Source: Scenedesmus sp. ARA3 (Eukaryota > Chlorophyta > Chlorophyceae > Sphaeropleales > Scenedesmaceae). Taken from it: DNA of 64,000 nucleotides. The DNA lies in contig RWJK01001320.1 in the NCBI GenBank assembly GCA_004335835.1, positions 133,490 to 197,489 on the forward strand, in the 5' to 3' direction. Below, one piece after another: positions 11,325 through 21,057 of this stretch (the stretch's first letter is position 1; every line of letters starts with the position of its first letter). Position numbers and translations under genes: made by a program. The notes below the pieces were generated by a model. It saw only the letters and a list, made by a program, of their open reading frames with translations, was not told the origin of the DNA and did not search any database.

Positions 11325-14146
11325 TCAGGCCTTGACCGCCTCCAGCAGGCGTGAGAAGTAGAACTTGGTGGCTGTCATCTCGCGCTTGACCACCTTGAAG
11401 CCAGCAGCCTGCAGGCTGGCCTCCACGTCAGCCTCAGCATGCAGGTACGCGCGCGTGGCCTGGAGCAGCAGGCAGCAGAAGCAGCAGCAGCAGCAGCAGC
11501 AGGGTGTCAGCAACAGCTTGAGTAATAGATGTGTAGAACGACATCTGCAGGACGCTGCTGTGTTTGATGTGGTTATCATGAGCCTCCTCAAGACACAAGT
11601 CATCCGCACCTGCAGCACAATGTACCCCCTATTGCTGTCCTATCCTGCTGTCGTGCAGCAGCGGCCAGCACCATAGACTGTAGACTGAGAGCTGACATTG
11701 TACATGTAAGCAACAGACTGTGAAACACACCTTGGAGGGGCCGGGGAAGAGCTCTCCAATGCGCTTGAGCACCGAGTAGTAAGGCGTCTTGGGCGCAAAG
11801 CTGATGATGAGCCGCTGCTCCGCGAGGCTGGCCAGGTGGCCGATCATGGCGTCAGCCTTGTCCTGGGGGTAGTGGATCATCACGTCCAGGCAGGTCACGG
11901 TGTGGTACTTGCCGGTCACAGACCTGCGGCAGCAGCAGCGAGCCAGATTGGTTAGTAATGTTTGGTTACAGTACAGGTAGTGCTTTCACAACCAGCACAG
12001 CCACTAGTTGCGTCCTTGGGACAACTCCAGCAGATTGTGCTGTAGCTGTCGCTGTTCACTCCAAGCAGCCAGCGCACTGCTGCAGCTCATGTTAACGGCT
12101 CACCTTCATAGCAGCTGCTAGTTGCTAGTTTCTGCTGCTGCTGAAACCTTCCATTCCCTCTCCTGTCCCCCAGCCGCCACTCACTCAAGGTCCATGGCCT
12201 CAAACTTAGGGGGCGTGGCTGGTGCAGCAGCGCCCGCAGCAACAGCCGCCTCGTAGCGCTTCTGCGCCTCTCCTGCCATGGCTGCGCTGATGTCGGAGGC
12301 TGACACGGCAGCGCCACGCAGCGCCAGCGGGATGGCCAGCGAGCCTGCAGGGTGACGCAGCAACAGCAGCGGCGTGAGGGAGTGTAGCAGTGTGAAGAGC
12401 TGACCGTGCCGCACAGTGCACTTTGACGTTGCATGTATCATCAAGCGAGGAGTGGCATACAACCTTAGGGCCTGTGGAGGACGCATAAGCAGATGGCTGG
12501 CCGCTAGCTGGTGTGTGTCCGCGCTACACTGTTCAGCACAGTCATTGCTCGCAACCCTTCAACGCCCGCTGCGCACCTGTGCGTTGGACAATGGTGTCTC
12601 CCAGCCTGCCCTCCGCATCCATCCAGCACAGCACCCATTCAAACCCAACATCTACAAGCACACATCGACCCAGCCGCACCTGTGCCGCAGCCTGCATCGG
12701 CAACGGATGTGCCGGCCAAACCTCCCTCCGCATCTAGCCCAGCACGCAAACAAACACACCCCTTTATTTACAACAATCACCGACAAGCACACATCAACCC
12801 AGCCGCACCTGTGCCGCAGCCTGCATCAGCCACGGATGTGCCTGCCAGGCCTCCCTCCGTGTCCAGCCAGCCCAGCACCTTCTCCACGGTCTGCGCGTGG
12901 CCCTGCCTGATGTCCAGCTGCACCTTGTTCACCTCGTCAGTCTCGCCGTAGATCTTCTGCCAGCGGTTGAAGCCCTCGGTGTTGAAGTAGGTCTTGACCT
13001 GAGGGGGACAAGGTGAGGGCGGGAGTTGCATGCGTGAGGCGGGTGGGGTGTGCAGGTGTGAGAATAAAAGAGTTACAGGGTGACGGGACGCTGGTGTTGA
13101 AGTAGGTCTTGACCTGAAGCGTGTGGGAGGATTTCAGGGTGGGAGTGCAGGAACGCAGGCATGAGGGTGGAGGTGGATGTGTGTGCCGGTGTGAGCAAGT
13201 GGAGGAGTTATAGCAGATGGTGGGATGCTGTGCCGGCACTGTCAGCATCACAAGCCAGGAAGCTGGGTTGTTGTGACGTGGTGAGACAGCTGGATGCTAG
13301 CAGGGCGCGGTGCCCTCCGCTGCTGCTGGCACAGTCGCTATCCAGGGCTGAAGCAAGGAAACGCGAGGGGTTTGCCACAACGTTAAGCGCGGCGTCAGAT
13401 GGCCAATCACTGTGCTGAGCCAAGACCTGAGGACAAGCAGGCTGATGGTGTGCTTCTGTTCTTGAACAACTGGCAGGCTGTCTGACCAAAGCAGCAAGCT
13501 ACCAAGAAATACAACTCGACAGCTGCAGCTGTTGTGCTGGTGGTGGTGCTCACCGCCTCCAGCTCATCGCCATCTGTTGATGCCATCTGCTGCTCACGCC
13601 TGCAGCCAATACATCCGCACACAAGGGCCAATGAGCAGTTGAACCAACGTTTGCTGGCAGTGAGCAGGTAGCTCTGCTCTGTCCTGAAGTCCTGAGGTTT
13701 GGACAAGCAGTGCATTCTATCAGGCTACAGTGCAAGGACCAACAGCACCTGATTGGCGTGCATACAGCATTCAGCCTCTTTGAAGATGAATACGCAACAG
13801 CTTTGTGTGCTGTTCGATGTACAAACATGTGCGCAGCTGCCCCAACCGCAGCAACCCACCTCTTCTGTGGGTCTGCTGCCACAAGCAGCGCTCCCAGGCC
13901 AACAACTGCAGCGCCGCTGCCAGCAGCCAGACCCATGTCCATGCCAGACTGGAGCACCTCTGTTGCTGCATGTGCTGCTGGTGCACACACGGCTGCTGCT
14001 GCCAGTACTGCTGCTGCCACTTGCTGCACATTTGAGACTTGCTGCTGCTGGGCCCGGCACTGCACTGCACGCACGCGAGGTGCCGCCCGGTTTGCAGAGG
14101 CAAATGCCTTCACCCTGCCATTTGTCTTGTTTGCCAGAGCCTGCAT
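11325..14146 (-). CDS. CHLM: Mg-protoporphyrin IX O-methyltransferase (chloroplast)
   Basis: Predicted 336-residue plastid enzyme that uses S-adenosylmethionine to methylate Mg-protoporphyrin IX in chlorophyll synthesis. Exons: 14146-13860, 13599-13554, 12998-12809, 12344-12185, 11923-11731, 11459-11326/11325. The first ~40 residues are rich in Ala, Arg, Gln and Ser, as in a transit peptide; residues ~43-60 form an Ala/Val stretch ending AHA. The conserved core follows: TYFNTEGFNRWQKIYGETDE, the SAM-binding loop VADAGCGTG (~167-175), SASDISAAM, CLDVMIHYPQDKAD, and a C terminus ending TATKFYFSRLLEAVKA. All are diagnostic of plant and algal CHLM. The intron before exon 3 and the intron after it both carry tandem copies of that exon's ends. 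Function is very secure. Confidence 0.95.
12661..12745 (-). repeat. Intronic copy of the CHLM exon 3 end plus donor
   Basis: Repeats about 12790-12880, the 3' end of exon 3 with its donor and adjoining intron, at a period near 129 nt. A third, weaker copy is visible at about 12570-12660. The copied donor GTGCGGCTGGG is kept. Confidence 0.8.
13090..13220 (-). repeat. Intronic copy of the CHLM exon 3 start plus acceptor
   Basis: Repeats about 12979-13080 (start of exon 3, its acceptor and the intron before it) with a period near 111 nt. The copy keeps an AG before GTCAAGACCTACTTCAACACC, so it could act as a decoy acceptor; using it shifts the frame. Confidence 0.8.
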
Positions 14147-15003
14147 GTTTGCTGGTGGCCTGGTGACTCTCGAATGGCAATCCGCACCACAAAGTCGAGC
14201 AGGCAGTCACGCAGGCGAACGAAGCAGCGAGTACTTGTAATGGGAAGCAGAAGGTGTTTCTTCAGGTGTGTAACCGAGAGCTCATGTGGCGTGTGCACGC
14301 AATTGTCATTCGAGTAACACATTTTGCAGATCCCGGCGACTCAGACAGATCGGAATGCGCGCGGTACTAGAAATGCTCTCTTAACAACCGGATAAAGCTA
14401 TTACAAGGCGCTAGCACGAGCATGGTAGCACGCGAACTCTGAGCCTCTGCCGGTAGACTGGGGCCTCTCAGGCTTTCTCGCTGCAAAGGAATGAGCCACT
14501 CTGTACAGCTGAGCATGTGCCAAGAATCATTCGAAACCCTTAACGCATAGTTCATCTGGGGAAATGCCAAGCTGGACTGATCAGTGCAGAGACACATGCG
14601 CCATTGGTGCCTAGCAGCACCAATGTCACCCAGCAGATTTGAGCCATGGTTGATTACGTCTGCTGCACTGTCAAGAGACTCAGCAGCCCAACGCCTGAAG
14701 CACATGGTCAGCAGGGCGCGCTGTCGCACTGCCGCACAAAGTGGCAACTTGCGCCACACCCCTTGCCAGCTGCACCAATGAATGCGTTACGACCTTTCTC
14801 AGACTGTTACCCTGGAATTGCTGACAGACCATTTACCAGCACAAAAAGCGCCCGACCATACACCAGCACTGACAAGCACAACGCCTGCATTGCTCCTAAC
14901 CTACGTCTTACACCCAAACACGCAGCTGCACCTGGAAATGCTGCTGCTGCTCTCGCTCCAGTTGCCTGAACTAACCCTGCACACTTCGCACCCCAGCCGC
15001 AGC
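14147..15003. other. Intergenic: CHLM upstream and CGR1 3' flank
   Basis: Presumed CHLM promoter plus the 3' end of the next minus-strand gene. Only the candidate TGTAA at 14908-14912 stands out. Confidence 0.5.
14908..14912 (-). terminator. Candidate TGTAA poly(A) signal of CGR1
   Basis: Minus-strand TGTAA 92 nt past the CGR1 stop; position fits the chlorophyte signal. Confidence 0.5.
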
Positions 15004-16945
15004 TCAGCTGTTGGTGTCTGCTGTGCGCAGCAGCTTGCGCTGCTTCTTGCTCTTCAGCATCTTCTTGACTGTGGCAGCGTTGGTGATCTGCAAACAGATC
15101 AAAAAGCACACAGCAGATGGTCAGGTGCTGAGTGACAAGCACAACCAGCCTGCTGCCATGATGTGGTACTGACGCGGAACAGCATGCACGGCGGGTGTGC
15201 TTGCTATGCTGCAGATATTGTGTGGTTGTGGTTGCCATATGCATTTGCAAGGCTGGGCTAGCTGGCCTGACCCTGTCAGGCGCATGCCTGCACAGCTGTG
15301 ACACCCCTGTGCTCCTGCACAGCTGTGACACCCCTGTGCTCCTGCACAGCTGTGACACCCCTGTGCTCGACTGCAGCTCCTGGCACCAAGCAGCTGCCTC
15401 CAAGCGACATGCCAGCTAATGGCCACAAGCTGCAATGTAGGGACATGCATCTCTGCCAGCTGTTGCGCAAGCAAGCAAGCCTTGAGGCATCACTAACAGC
15501 TGCCAGCAGCTGCCAGCGGCCGCATCGTTCGCCTCACCTTCTGCACAACTGCGCTCTTCTCCTGGTTCTGCTTCTTGCGGTCCTTGACTGCCTGCCGGTG
15601 CTTCGCCGCAGCCTGCAGGAATGAAGGCCAGAGGCGCATGAAGTGAGTGATTTCGCAGATTGTCGCCATGACTCAGCAAGCTTTTGTGGTTCAGCCAGCT
15701 GACTCTCATGCCAATCAACTTTGAGTTGCACATGTTGCACAAGTTGAGCTAGAGCACCACATGCACACAATTGCCTCAGATAGGCGACATGAACAGGCAA
15801 CCCTAACTGCCCCCAACACCACGTGTCCTGGCATGTGTTACGGCTGCTTTGGCTGTGGCAACTGCTAGCCTGCAAGTGCTGCCGCATGTGTCCTTGAATG
15901 CCACAGCCGAAGCAGCCATGACAGCGATATCTGCATCCGCTGTTATGCCGCTGCACTGCTGATCTGCTGCTGCAAGCCACAGCTTCTGTAGAGACTCTGC
16001 AGATGTCAGCTGTCAACATCTGCGTGGTACATTGCTAACTACCGTCAGCAGTGCACAGCCCAGCTCTATGCCGGCGCCCCGCACCTTGCGCTTCTCCTTG
16101 TGCGCGTCCACTGCCGCCTGCTTCTGCTCCTGGAAGGCCTTCTTCAGCGCCTTGGCCTGCATCTTCTTCTCCCAGCTGCTGCCCAGCACCGCGTTCTTGT
16201 CCGCGCTGGCGCGCTTCTCCGCCTCACCCTTCCAGGTCTTGCCAGACACCTGCAGCGCCGCGACACGACAGCCGTAACATGGCAAAATACTCAGGGCTTG
16301 AGGAATGTCAGCACGTAGAGAATTGCTGCACGAAACACGGAAAAAAGGTACATTGCCTCCAGCTGTGCAAACGGAGTCAGGCTGCCATGCGCGCTGCAGT
16401 GGTGGTGCCGCCAGCAACATGAACCTGGCAGAAGTTCAAGCACGCACCGCACACATGCAGCAAAAGTGCAGGCATTGCAACTGAACACCACTTTGCCTCA
16501 TTGGCTGAACACTGCAAACTTACACACAGAAGCACATGCATGACGCCTGCATGCTGCCAGCCAGGCTGGCTGCTGCTGCTGCCACTGCACATCTTGCAAT
16601 CCAGGCCTACACAGCTGATGTCAGCCTACACCAGCACGTGAAGATTACAACGCACACCATACCAGTGCCACTCACGTTGCGATAGGCGACACCTTCAGCT
16701 CTTTGCCGCTTCACTGCTGGTGCTATTTCTGTGTCGTCCCCATCATGCTCCATGGCCATCGGCTGCTCCTCTGGCTGCTGCTGTGCTCGTAAAATCTTTT
16801 CATATGTGCTTTTGCCGCTCTTTACAGGCTTGACCTTGTAGCCGCGAGGCCCGAGAGAAGCATGCCGCAAGTCCAGAGCCTCTTTTATCTCCACCTGCTT
16901 TGGCTCCCATTCTTTGCGCTTTCTGCTGCCACTTTGTTCTGCCAT
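15004..16945 (-). CDS. CGR1: rRNA-processing protein CGR1 / CCDC86 family
   Basis: Predicted 197-residue nucleolar protein for 60S pre-rRNA processing. Exons: 16945-16676, 16249-16085, 15612-15538, 15087-15004, each a multiple of three. The diagnostic Cgr1 block spans exons 2-4: VSGKTWKGEAEKR, SSWEKKMQAKALKKAF, KDRKKQNQEKSAVVQK and ITNAATVKKMLKSKKQRKL. This region is Lys/Arg-rich and probably a coiled coil. The first 90 residues are charged and less conserved, with RKRKEWEP near the start, a likely nuclear signal. Its neighbour on the same strand is eS7, another ribosome gene, with 597 bp between them. Intron 3 holds three 27-bp repeats and intron 2 a long hairpin. Confidence 0.9.
15291..15370. 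repeat. Three tandem 27-bp repeats in CGR1 intron 3
   Basis: Unit begins CACAGCTGTGACACCCCTGT and recurs at 15291, 15318 and 15345 with almost no change. It lies wholly in an intron and has no spacers of the kind a CRISPR array would need. Confidence 0.9.
15841..15918. repeat. Long hairpin in CGR1 intron 2
   Basis: Arms 15841-15860 and 15899-15918 are complementary over 20 bp with one wobble pair and one end mismatch; the loop is 38 nt. Size is compatible with a small-RNA precursor or a decayed inverted-repeat element. Confidence 0.7.
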
Positions 16946-17542
16946 ACTATGTGTCTGTAAAGCAGACGAAAGAGCGGGCGAGTGTAAGCACAGCGACCGG
17001 AACTATGGCTTCTGACGGCCAGGCAGTAAAGCGAGCGCTGCAAGTGCTTGTTCTGGGAATACTCTGCGATCATGTGTAGCATGCAGCTCTTGATGCTGGC
17101 CACACTTCTCAGCAGTTGTCAGTTCCTTTTCGTGACATGACACGGGTTGAGGGTTTTGGTGCGCACTGCACGGGATGCTCTGACACTGCTTGTTGGCTTT
17201 GTAGTTTCCACTTTGCAGCCTGCCTAGCGCCTGATGCTGTTATGCCACGATGCACTGCGTTTTTGAGCAGGGCGCGAAGTCTGCGCCGCCGCTCACTGGG
17301 CATGCAGCCCTGGTCGAGACCGGTCGAAGACCAAATGCATATTCCAACACCTGTCTGCTGCAATGTGGCGTACTATTGCCAAGTCTGCTGACTCCCCACC
17401 ACCGCTATGTACGTCCAATAAGATAAGCGTAGCGTGTCTGTTACATCGGCAGGGCTATAACTCAGGCAGGCCCCGCTACACCGGCGCACCCGCTCAGCAC
17501 AGCAGCTGCTGCGCCTCTGCAGAGGTGTGCGTGCGCTCCTGC
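16946..17542. other. Intergenic: CGR1 upstream and eS7 3' flank
   Basis: Presumed CGR1 promoter. The eS7 poly(A) candidate is at 17441-17445. A 91-codon plus-strand frame here shows no family resemblance. Confidence 0.5.
17441..17445 (-). terminator. Candidate TGTAA poly(A) signal of eS7
   Basis: Minus-strand TGTAA 98 nt past the eS7 stop. Confidence 0.55.
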
Positions 17543-18955
17543 TTAGGCGCTGTCCTGCACTGGGAACTCAAACACCACGTCCTTGCCGGTCAGCTTCTTG
17601 TACACGCCCGCAAAGGTCTCCAGCTTGTACTCTGTGGTGTTGCGGTCCTTGGGGTCCAGGAACACCTGGCAGCAGCAGCAGCAGCAGCAGGCGCAGCAGG
17701 CACAGACGAACATAGTCGCATCAGTGGTGATACTTCAAATGCAGATGCATACACCTTGCAAGCACGACGCATGCAGATGATGGCGATGGGGCTTCCGCTG
17801 CATAGGGCTGCATCTGCCTTGGCCAAAGCAAACACAGCATGCCACCTGCTGCACAACATGCCCAACAGCACGTGTCAAACGCTGGCCCGCAACTGTCAGC
17901 AGTGCTTGACTGCACTCGTCAGCAACGCAAATCGACCACACCAACCACTACAGCTTGTAAGGTCGCACGCCCTGCCAAACCATGCGCCTGTATGCTGCAG
18001 CTGTCTCCATGCTCCAAACTCACTGTAGGCACCTCAACTGCCAGGGTGCTGCGCTTGCTGCCCCATTGCCGGCCTGCCCCATTGCCTGCCGCTCAGTGCC
18101 GGCCTGCCCCATTGCCGGCCTGCCCCATTGCCTGCCGCTCATTGCCTGCGAGCCTGCCACCGCCTGGTCTCACCTTGAGCACCTTGGAGCCGTCCAGCCT
18201 GTAGCGGATGCGCTTGCCCACAATCTCTGTGGGGTATACCAGGTCGTCCAGGATGGCGTCGTGCACCTGCGCGGGTGAGGCAGCGCGGCAACAAGACATG
18301 GTAAGGCGAACCAGACGATTGGGGCGATAGAGTTGTAAGCAATGCAGCAAAGCAAGCGCAAGGGTTTGCTGATGCAAACCCACAACCTGCCGATGTAAGC
18401 GTGCTGGGCATGTGCACATGAACAGCAAGGATGCCACAAACGGCTGTGGGGGTCCGTAGACAGCTGCGAAACAACCCAGTACACCCTGCCCCAAAAGACG
18501 ACTGCTACCACAGCTGCAGCGGTCGCTGACGCTGCAGCGGGTGCTGACGCTGCAGCTGCTGCTGCCTGCCTGGGACGCAGAGCCACCCTGCCGTTAAGCA
18601 CTCTAGAACACAAGCGCGGCACCATGCGCCACATGTCCCTGCATGGCATGCTGAGCCAGCTCCCCTTTCCCCGCCTGCTGATTTCTCTTATTCTGGTGCT
18701 GATTTCAACACCTGGCAAACTGCACACATGCGCAGCATCACGGCCAGGCTGCTGGGCCGCGCAATACAGTGAAGAAGTATCAACGCTCTGCCAGCCCAGG
18801 CACACACTTGCAACCCGAGCTGCACGAATGCTGCAGCGGCACTGCCACAATACAGCCAGCCAATATCGCCTCGGCCCCACAAGCAACCATAAAGTGTGAC
18901 ACTGCTGCTGCTGCTGCTGCTGCAGGTGCTCCGCTGACCAGCTGCTTGCCCAATC

Positions 18956-18990
<35 letters not shown>

Positions 18991-19193
18991 AGCCTGTCAG
19001 ATTGTCTCACCGCTGTGAGGGTGCGGCTGCGCGGCCTGGCGTTGGACCTGCCGCCGGTTGGCGGGGGCATGATGCGCCTGTTGGCCACCACCACCACGTC
19101 CTTGCCGCTGAACTTCTTCTCCAGCTCGCGCACCAGGCGCTGCTGGATCTTGTGGAAGCTCTTCAGCAGCCGGAAAGGCACCTGTGCAGTGAG

Positions 19194-19233
<40 letters not shown>

Positions 19234-20563
19234 GCAATGTCAGAGGCAGGGGTGGCAGTTTGCGCGCCAAGCGCTGCTAGATCTTGCGAAGCTCTTCAGA
19301 ACCGGAACGGCACCCGGCGACACACAGCGCGAAGGGTCGGAGCCAGCAGGAGCAGTGGTGTTGACAGCAAGGGTAAGACAGGCAGGAAGGAGGCGCGTGC
19401 AAGCCGCCGCCAGCACCATGACCGGACTACAGCCTGCCAGCCAGCTGAACAAGTAGCAGAGCACCCGACTGCTGGACAGGTGGCCGGACAGGTGCTAGTC
19501 GGATGGGCCGCTGCTGTGCATCCCACGCAACCGCGTCATTCCACAGCTTGGCGCGCCGCTGCTTGCCTGCCACCAGCAGCGCCTCCCCTGCAGTGCCTGC
19601 TGCCACCAGCCAGCTGCCCACTCCACGAGCTCTGATTCACATGAGTTTAACTGCACAACATCATAACAGCACTGTCCCTTGGGCGCTGTCATACCACATG
19701 CACGCTACACTGCTGCTGCTGCTGTTGTTGCTGCGACAAAGCTGCCTCCCCACGCAGCTGCTGCCTCTGCTGCAGCACATTTGAAGCCTGTTGGCTGCCC
19801 GTGTCTGCCTGCCCGCGCAGCGAGCTGTGCGATAGCATACTCCAGCAGTTGCCCAGACAGTGGCAAAGCAGCTCGTGCAGCTGGCAACACAGTGCTGTGC
19901 CCTGCGATGTTTGCTGAAGGTGCACCCCGCGCCGCTAACACCTGCCGTGCCGGCTTGCATCTGCCGACTGACACACAGCTGCTGCTGCTGCTTGCCAAGC
20001 ACGCGCCAGGCAGTGTGTTGCAGCTGCTGGCCTCCTCGCATATCACCGGGCTGCGCGCGCCAGGCTGCTGCTCCAGCGGCTGCTGCTGCGACAACGCCTC
20101 TGCACAGTAGCCTCCACCTGCGTGCAGCTTCCCAAGCTGCTGCTAGCTGCAGCTGTGCAGCTTGCTCATCCAAACCGGCCTCATGCATGGCGGAGGCCAA
20201 GATATACTCACGTGCACGATGATTGCCTTGCGTGCCGAGACATCCACCTCCTTGGCTGCTGTGATGTACAGATCCTTCAGGTCTGGCTTCAGCTCGTTGT
20301 TGGTGGCCTCCAGGTCGAACAGAGCCTACATGCAGCAAGTTATAAATCTCTGTCAGTGCATGCTGCCCGCTACTGCCGCCATTGCTGCTGCTGCCAGGAT
20401 GCAGCTGCTGCAGCTGCTGTGAGCCTCAGCTGCGCCTGCTGGCTCGCTCCTGCAAAGTTGGAATATTAAGGCAGCGTTTGGCACGCACCTGGGCCACAGA
20501 CTCCTCGAAATCATCGGGCTCAGCCCCCTTCTCCTTAACGATCTTCTTGCGTGCTGTGAACAT
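17543..20563 (-). CDS. RPS7: 40S ribosomal protein S7 (eS7)
   Basis: Predicted 191-residue cytosolic small-subunit protein, the usual length for eS7. Exons: 20563-20489, 20325-20212, 19181-19011, 18266-18174, 17665-17543, each a multiple of three. Conserved eS7 blocks are in order: [120 protein letters not shown] and [15 protein letters not shown]. The four introns are long for such a short protein and full of CTG runs. Intron 2 holds a decayed copy of the start of exon 3. It is divergently paired with the C2-protein gene across 494 bp. Confidence 0.96.
18055..18150. repeat. Tandem repeats in eS7 intron 4
   Basis: GCCCCATTGCCGGCCT and GCCCCATTGCCTGCCGCTCA units alternate about five times just inside the donor side of exon 4. 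Intronic; no coding content. Confidence 0.75.
19262..19314 (-). repeat. Decayed copy of the eS7 exon 3 start
   Basis: About 53 bp matching 19128-19182 with scattered changes. The copied acceptor AG is lost (CGG), and the frame meets TGA six codons in (VPFRF then stop). Confidence 0.8.
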
Positions 20564-21057
20564 CCTTGCTGCTGCCACAACAAGGCACCTGTGACATCGA
20601 AATGAATTGGGGCAATCCTCAGTACCAGAACAGCACACCGCAGCCAGCCTTGGGCGCCACTGCCGGCCACCAGAGCAGCCGTCACACAAAGCTCATGCAG
20701 TCAATATAACAGCTTACCTAGGATGATACAGCAGTAGTTGAAAAGGAAAGAACCATGTGCCCGACCGCGGGATATCGTCCCCCCGCCCTGCAGTGGGGTC
20801 TCACACCAGGTCCAAAACCCTGCTGCGTTCAACTCTTGAGTAGAGTGTTGGGGCCATGCAACAGGTGATGAAGTCGCTGATCTCATGTTAGTGCTGCTTA
20901 ACGAGCTTCATCACACCACGACTTTGAGACCCCAGAGTGTGGGTGCGTTTTGCTGTACTCACACTGGTGGTAGTCACTTGAAAGAAGCCTGTTACCACAA
21001 TCGCAGCCCCAGGGGGCCGCTTAGACCTGCTCGCTGGTTCAATAGCAACTAGGCACC
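20564..21057. promoter_or_regulatory. Divergent promoter region, eS7 / C2-domain gene
   Basis: Only 494 bp separate the two start codons, so both promoters must lie here. No clear TATA box is visible. Confidence 0.5.

Noticed and set aside
15291..15370. CRISPR-like direct repeats
   Set aside because: The three units abut with no spacers and sit in a eukaryotic intron.
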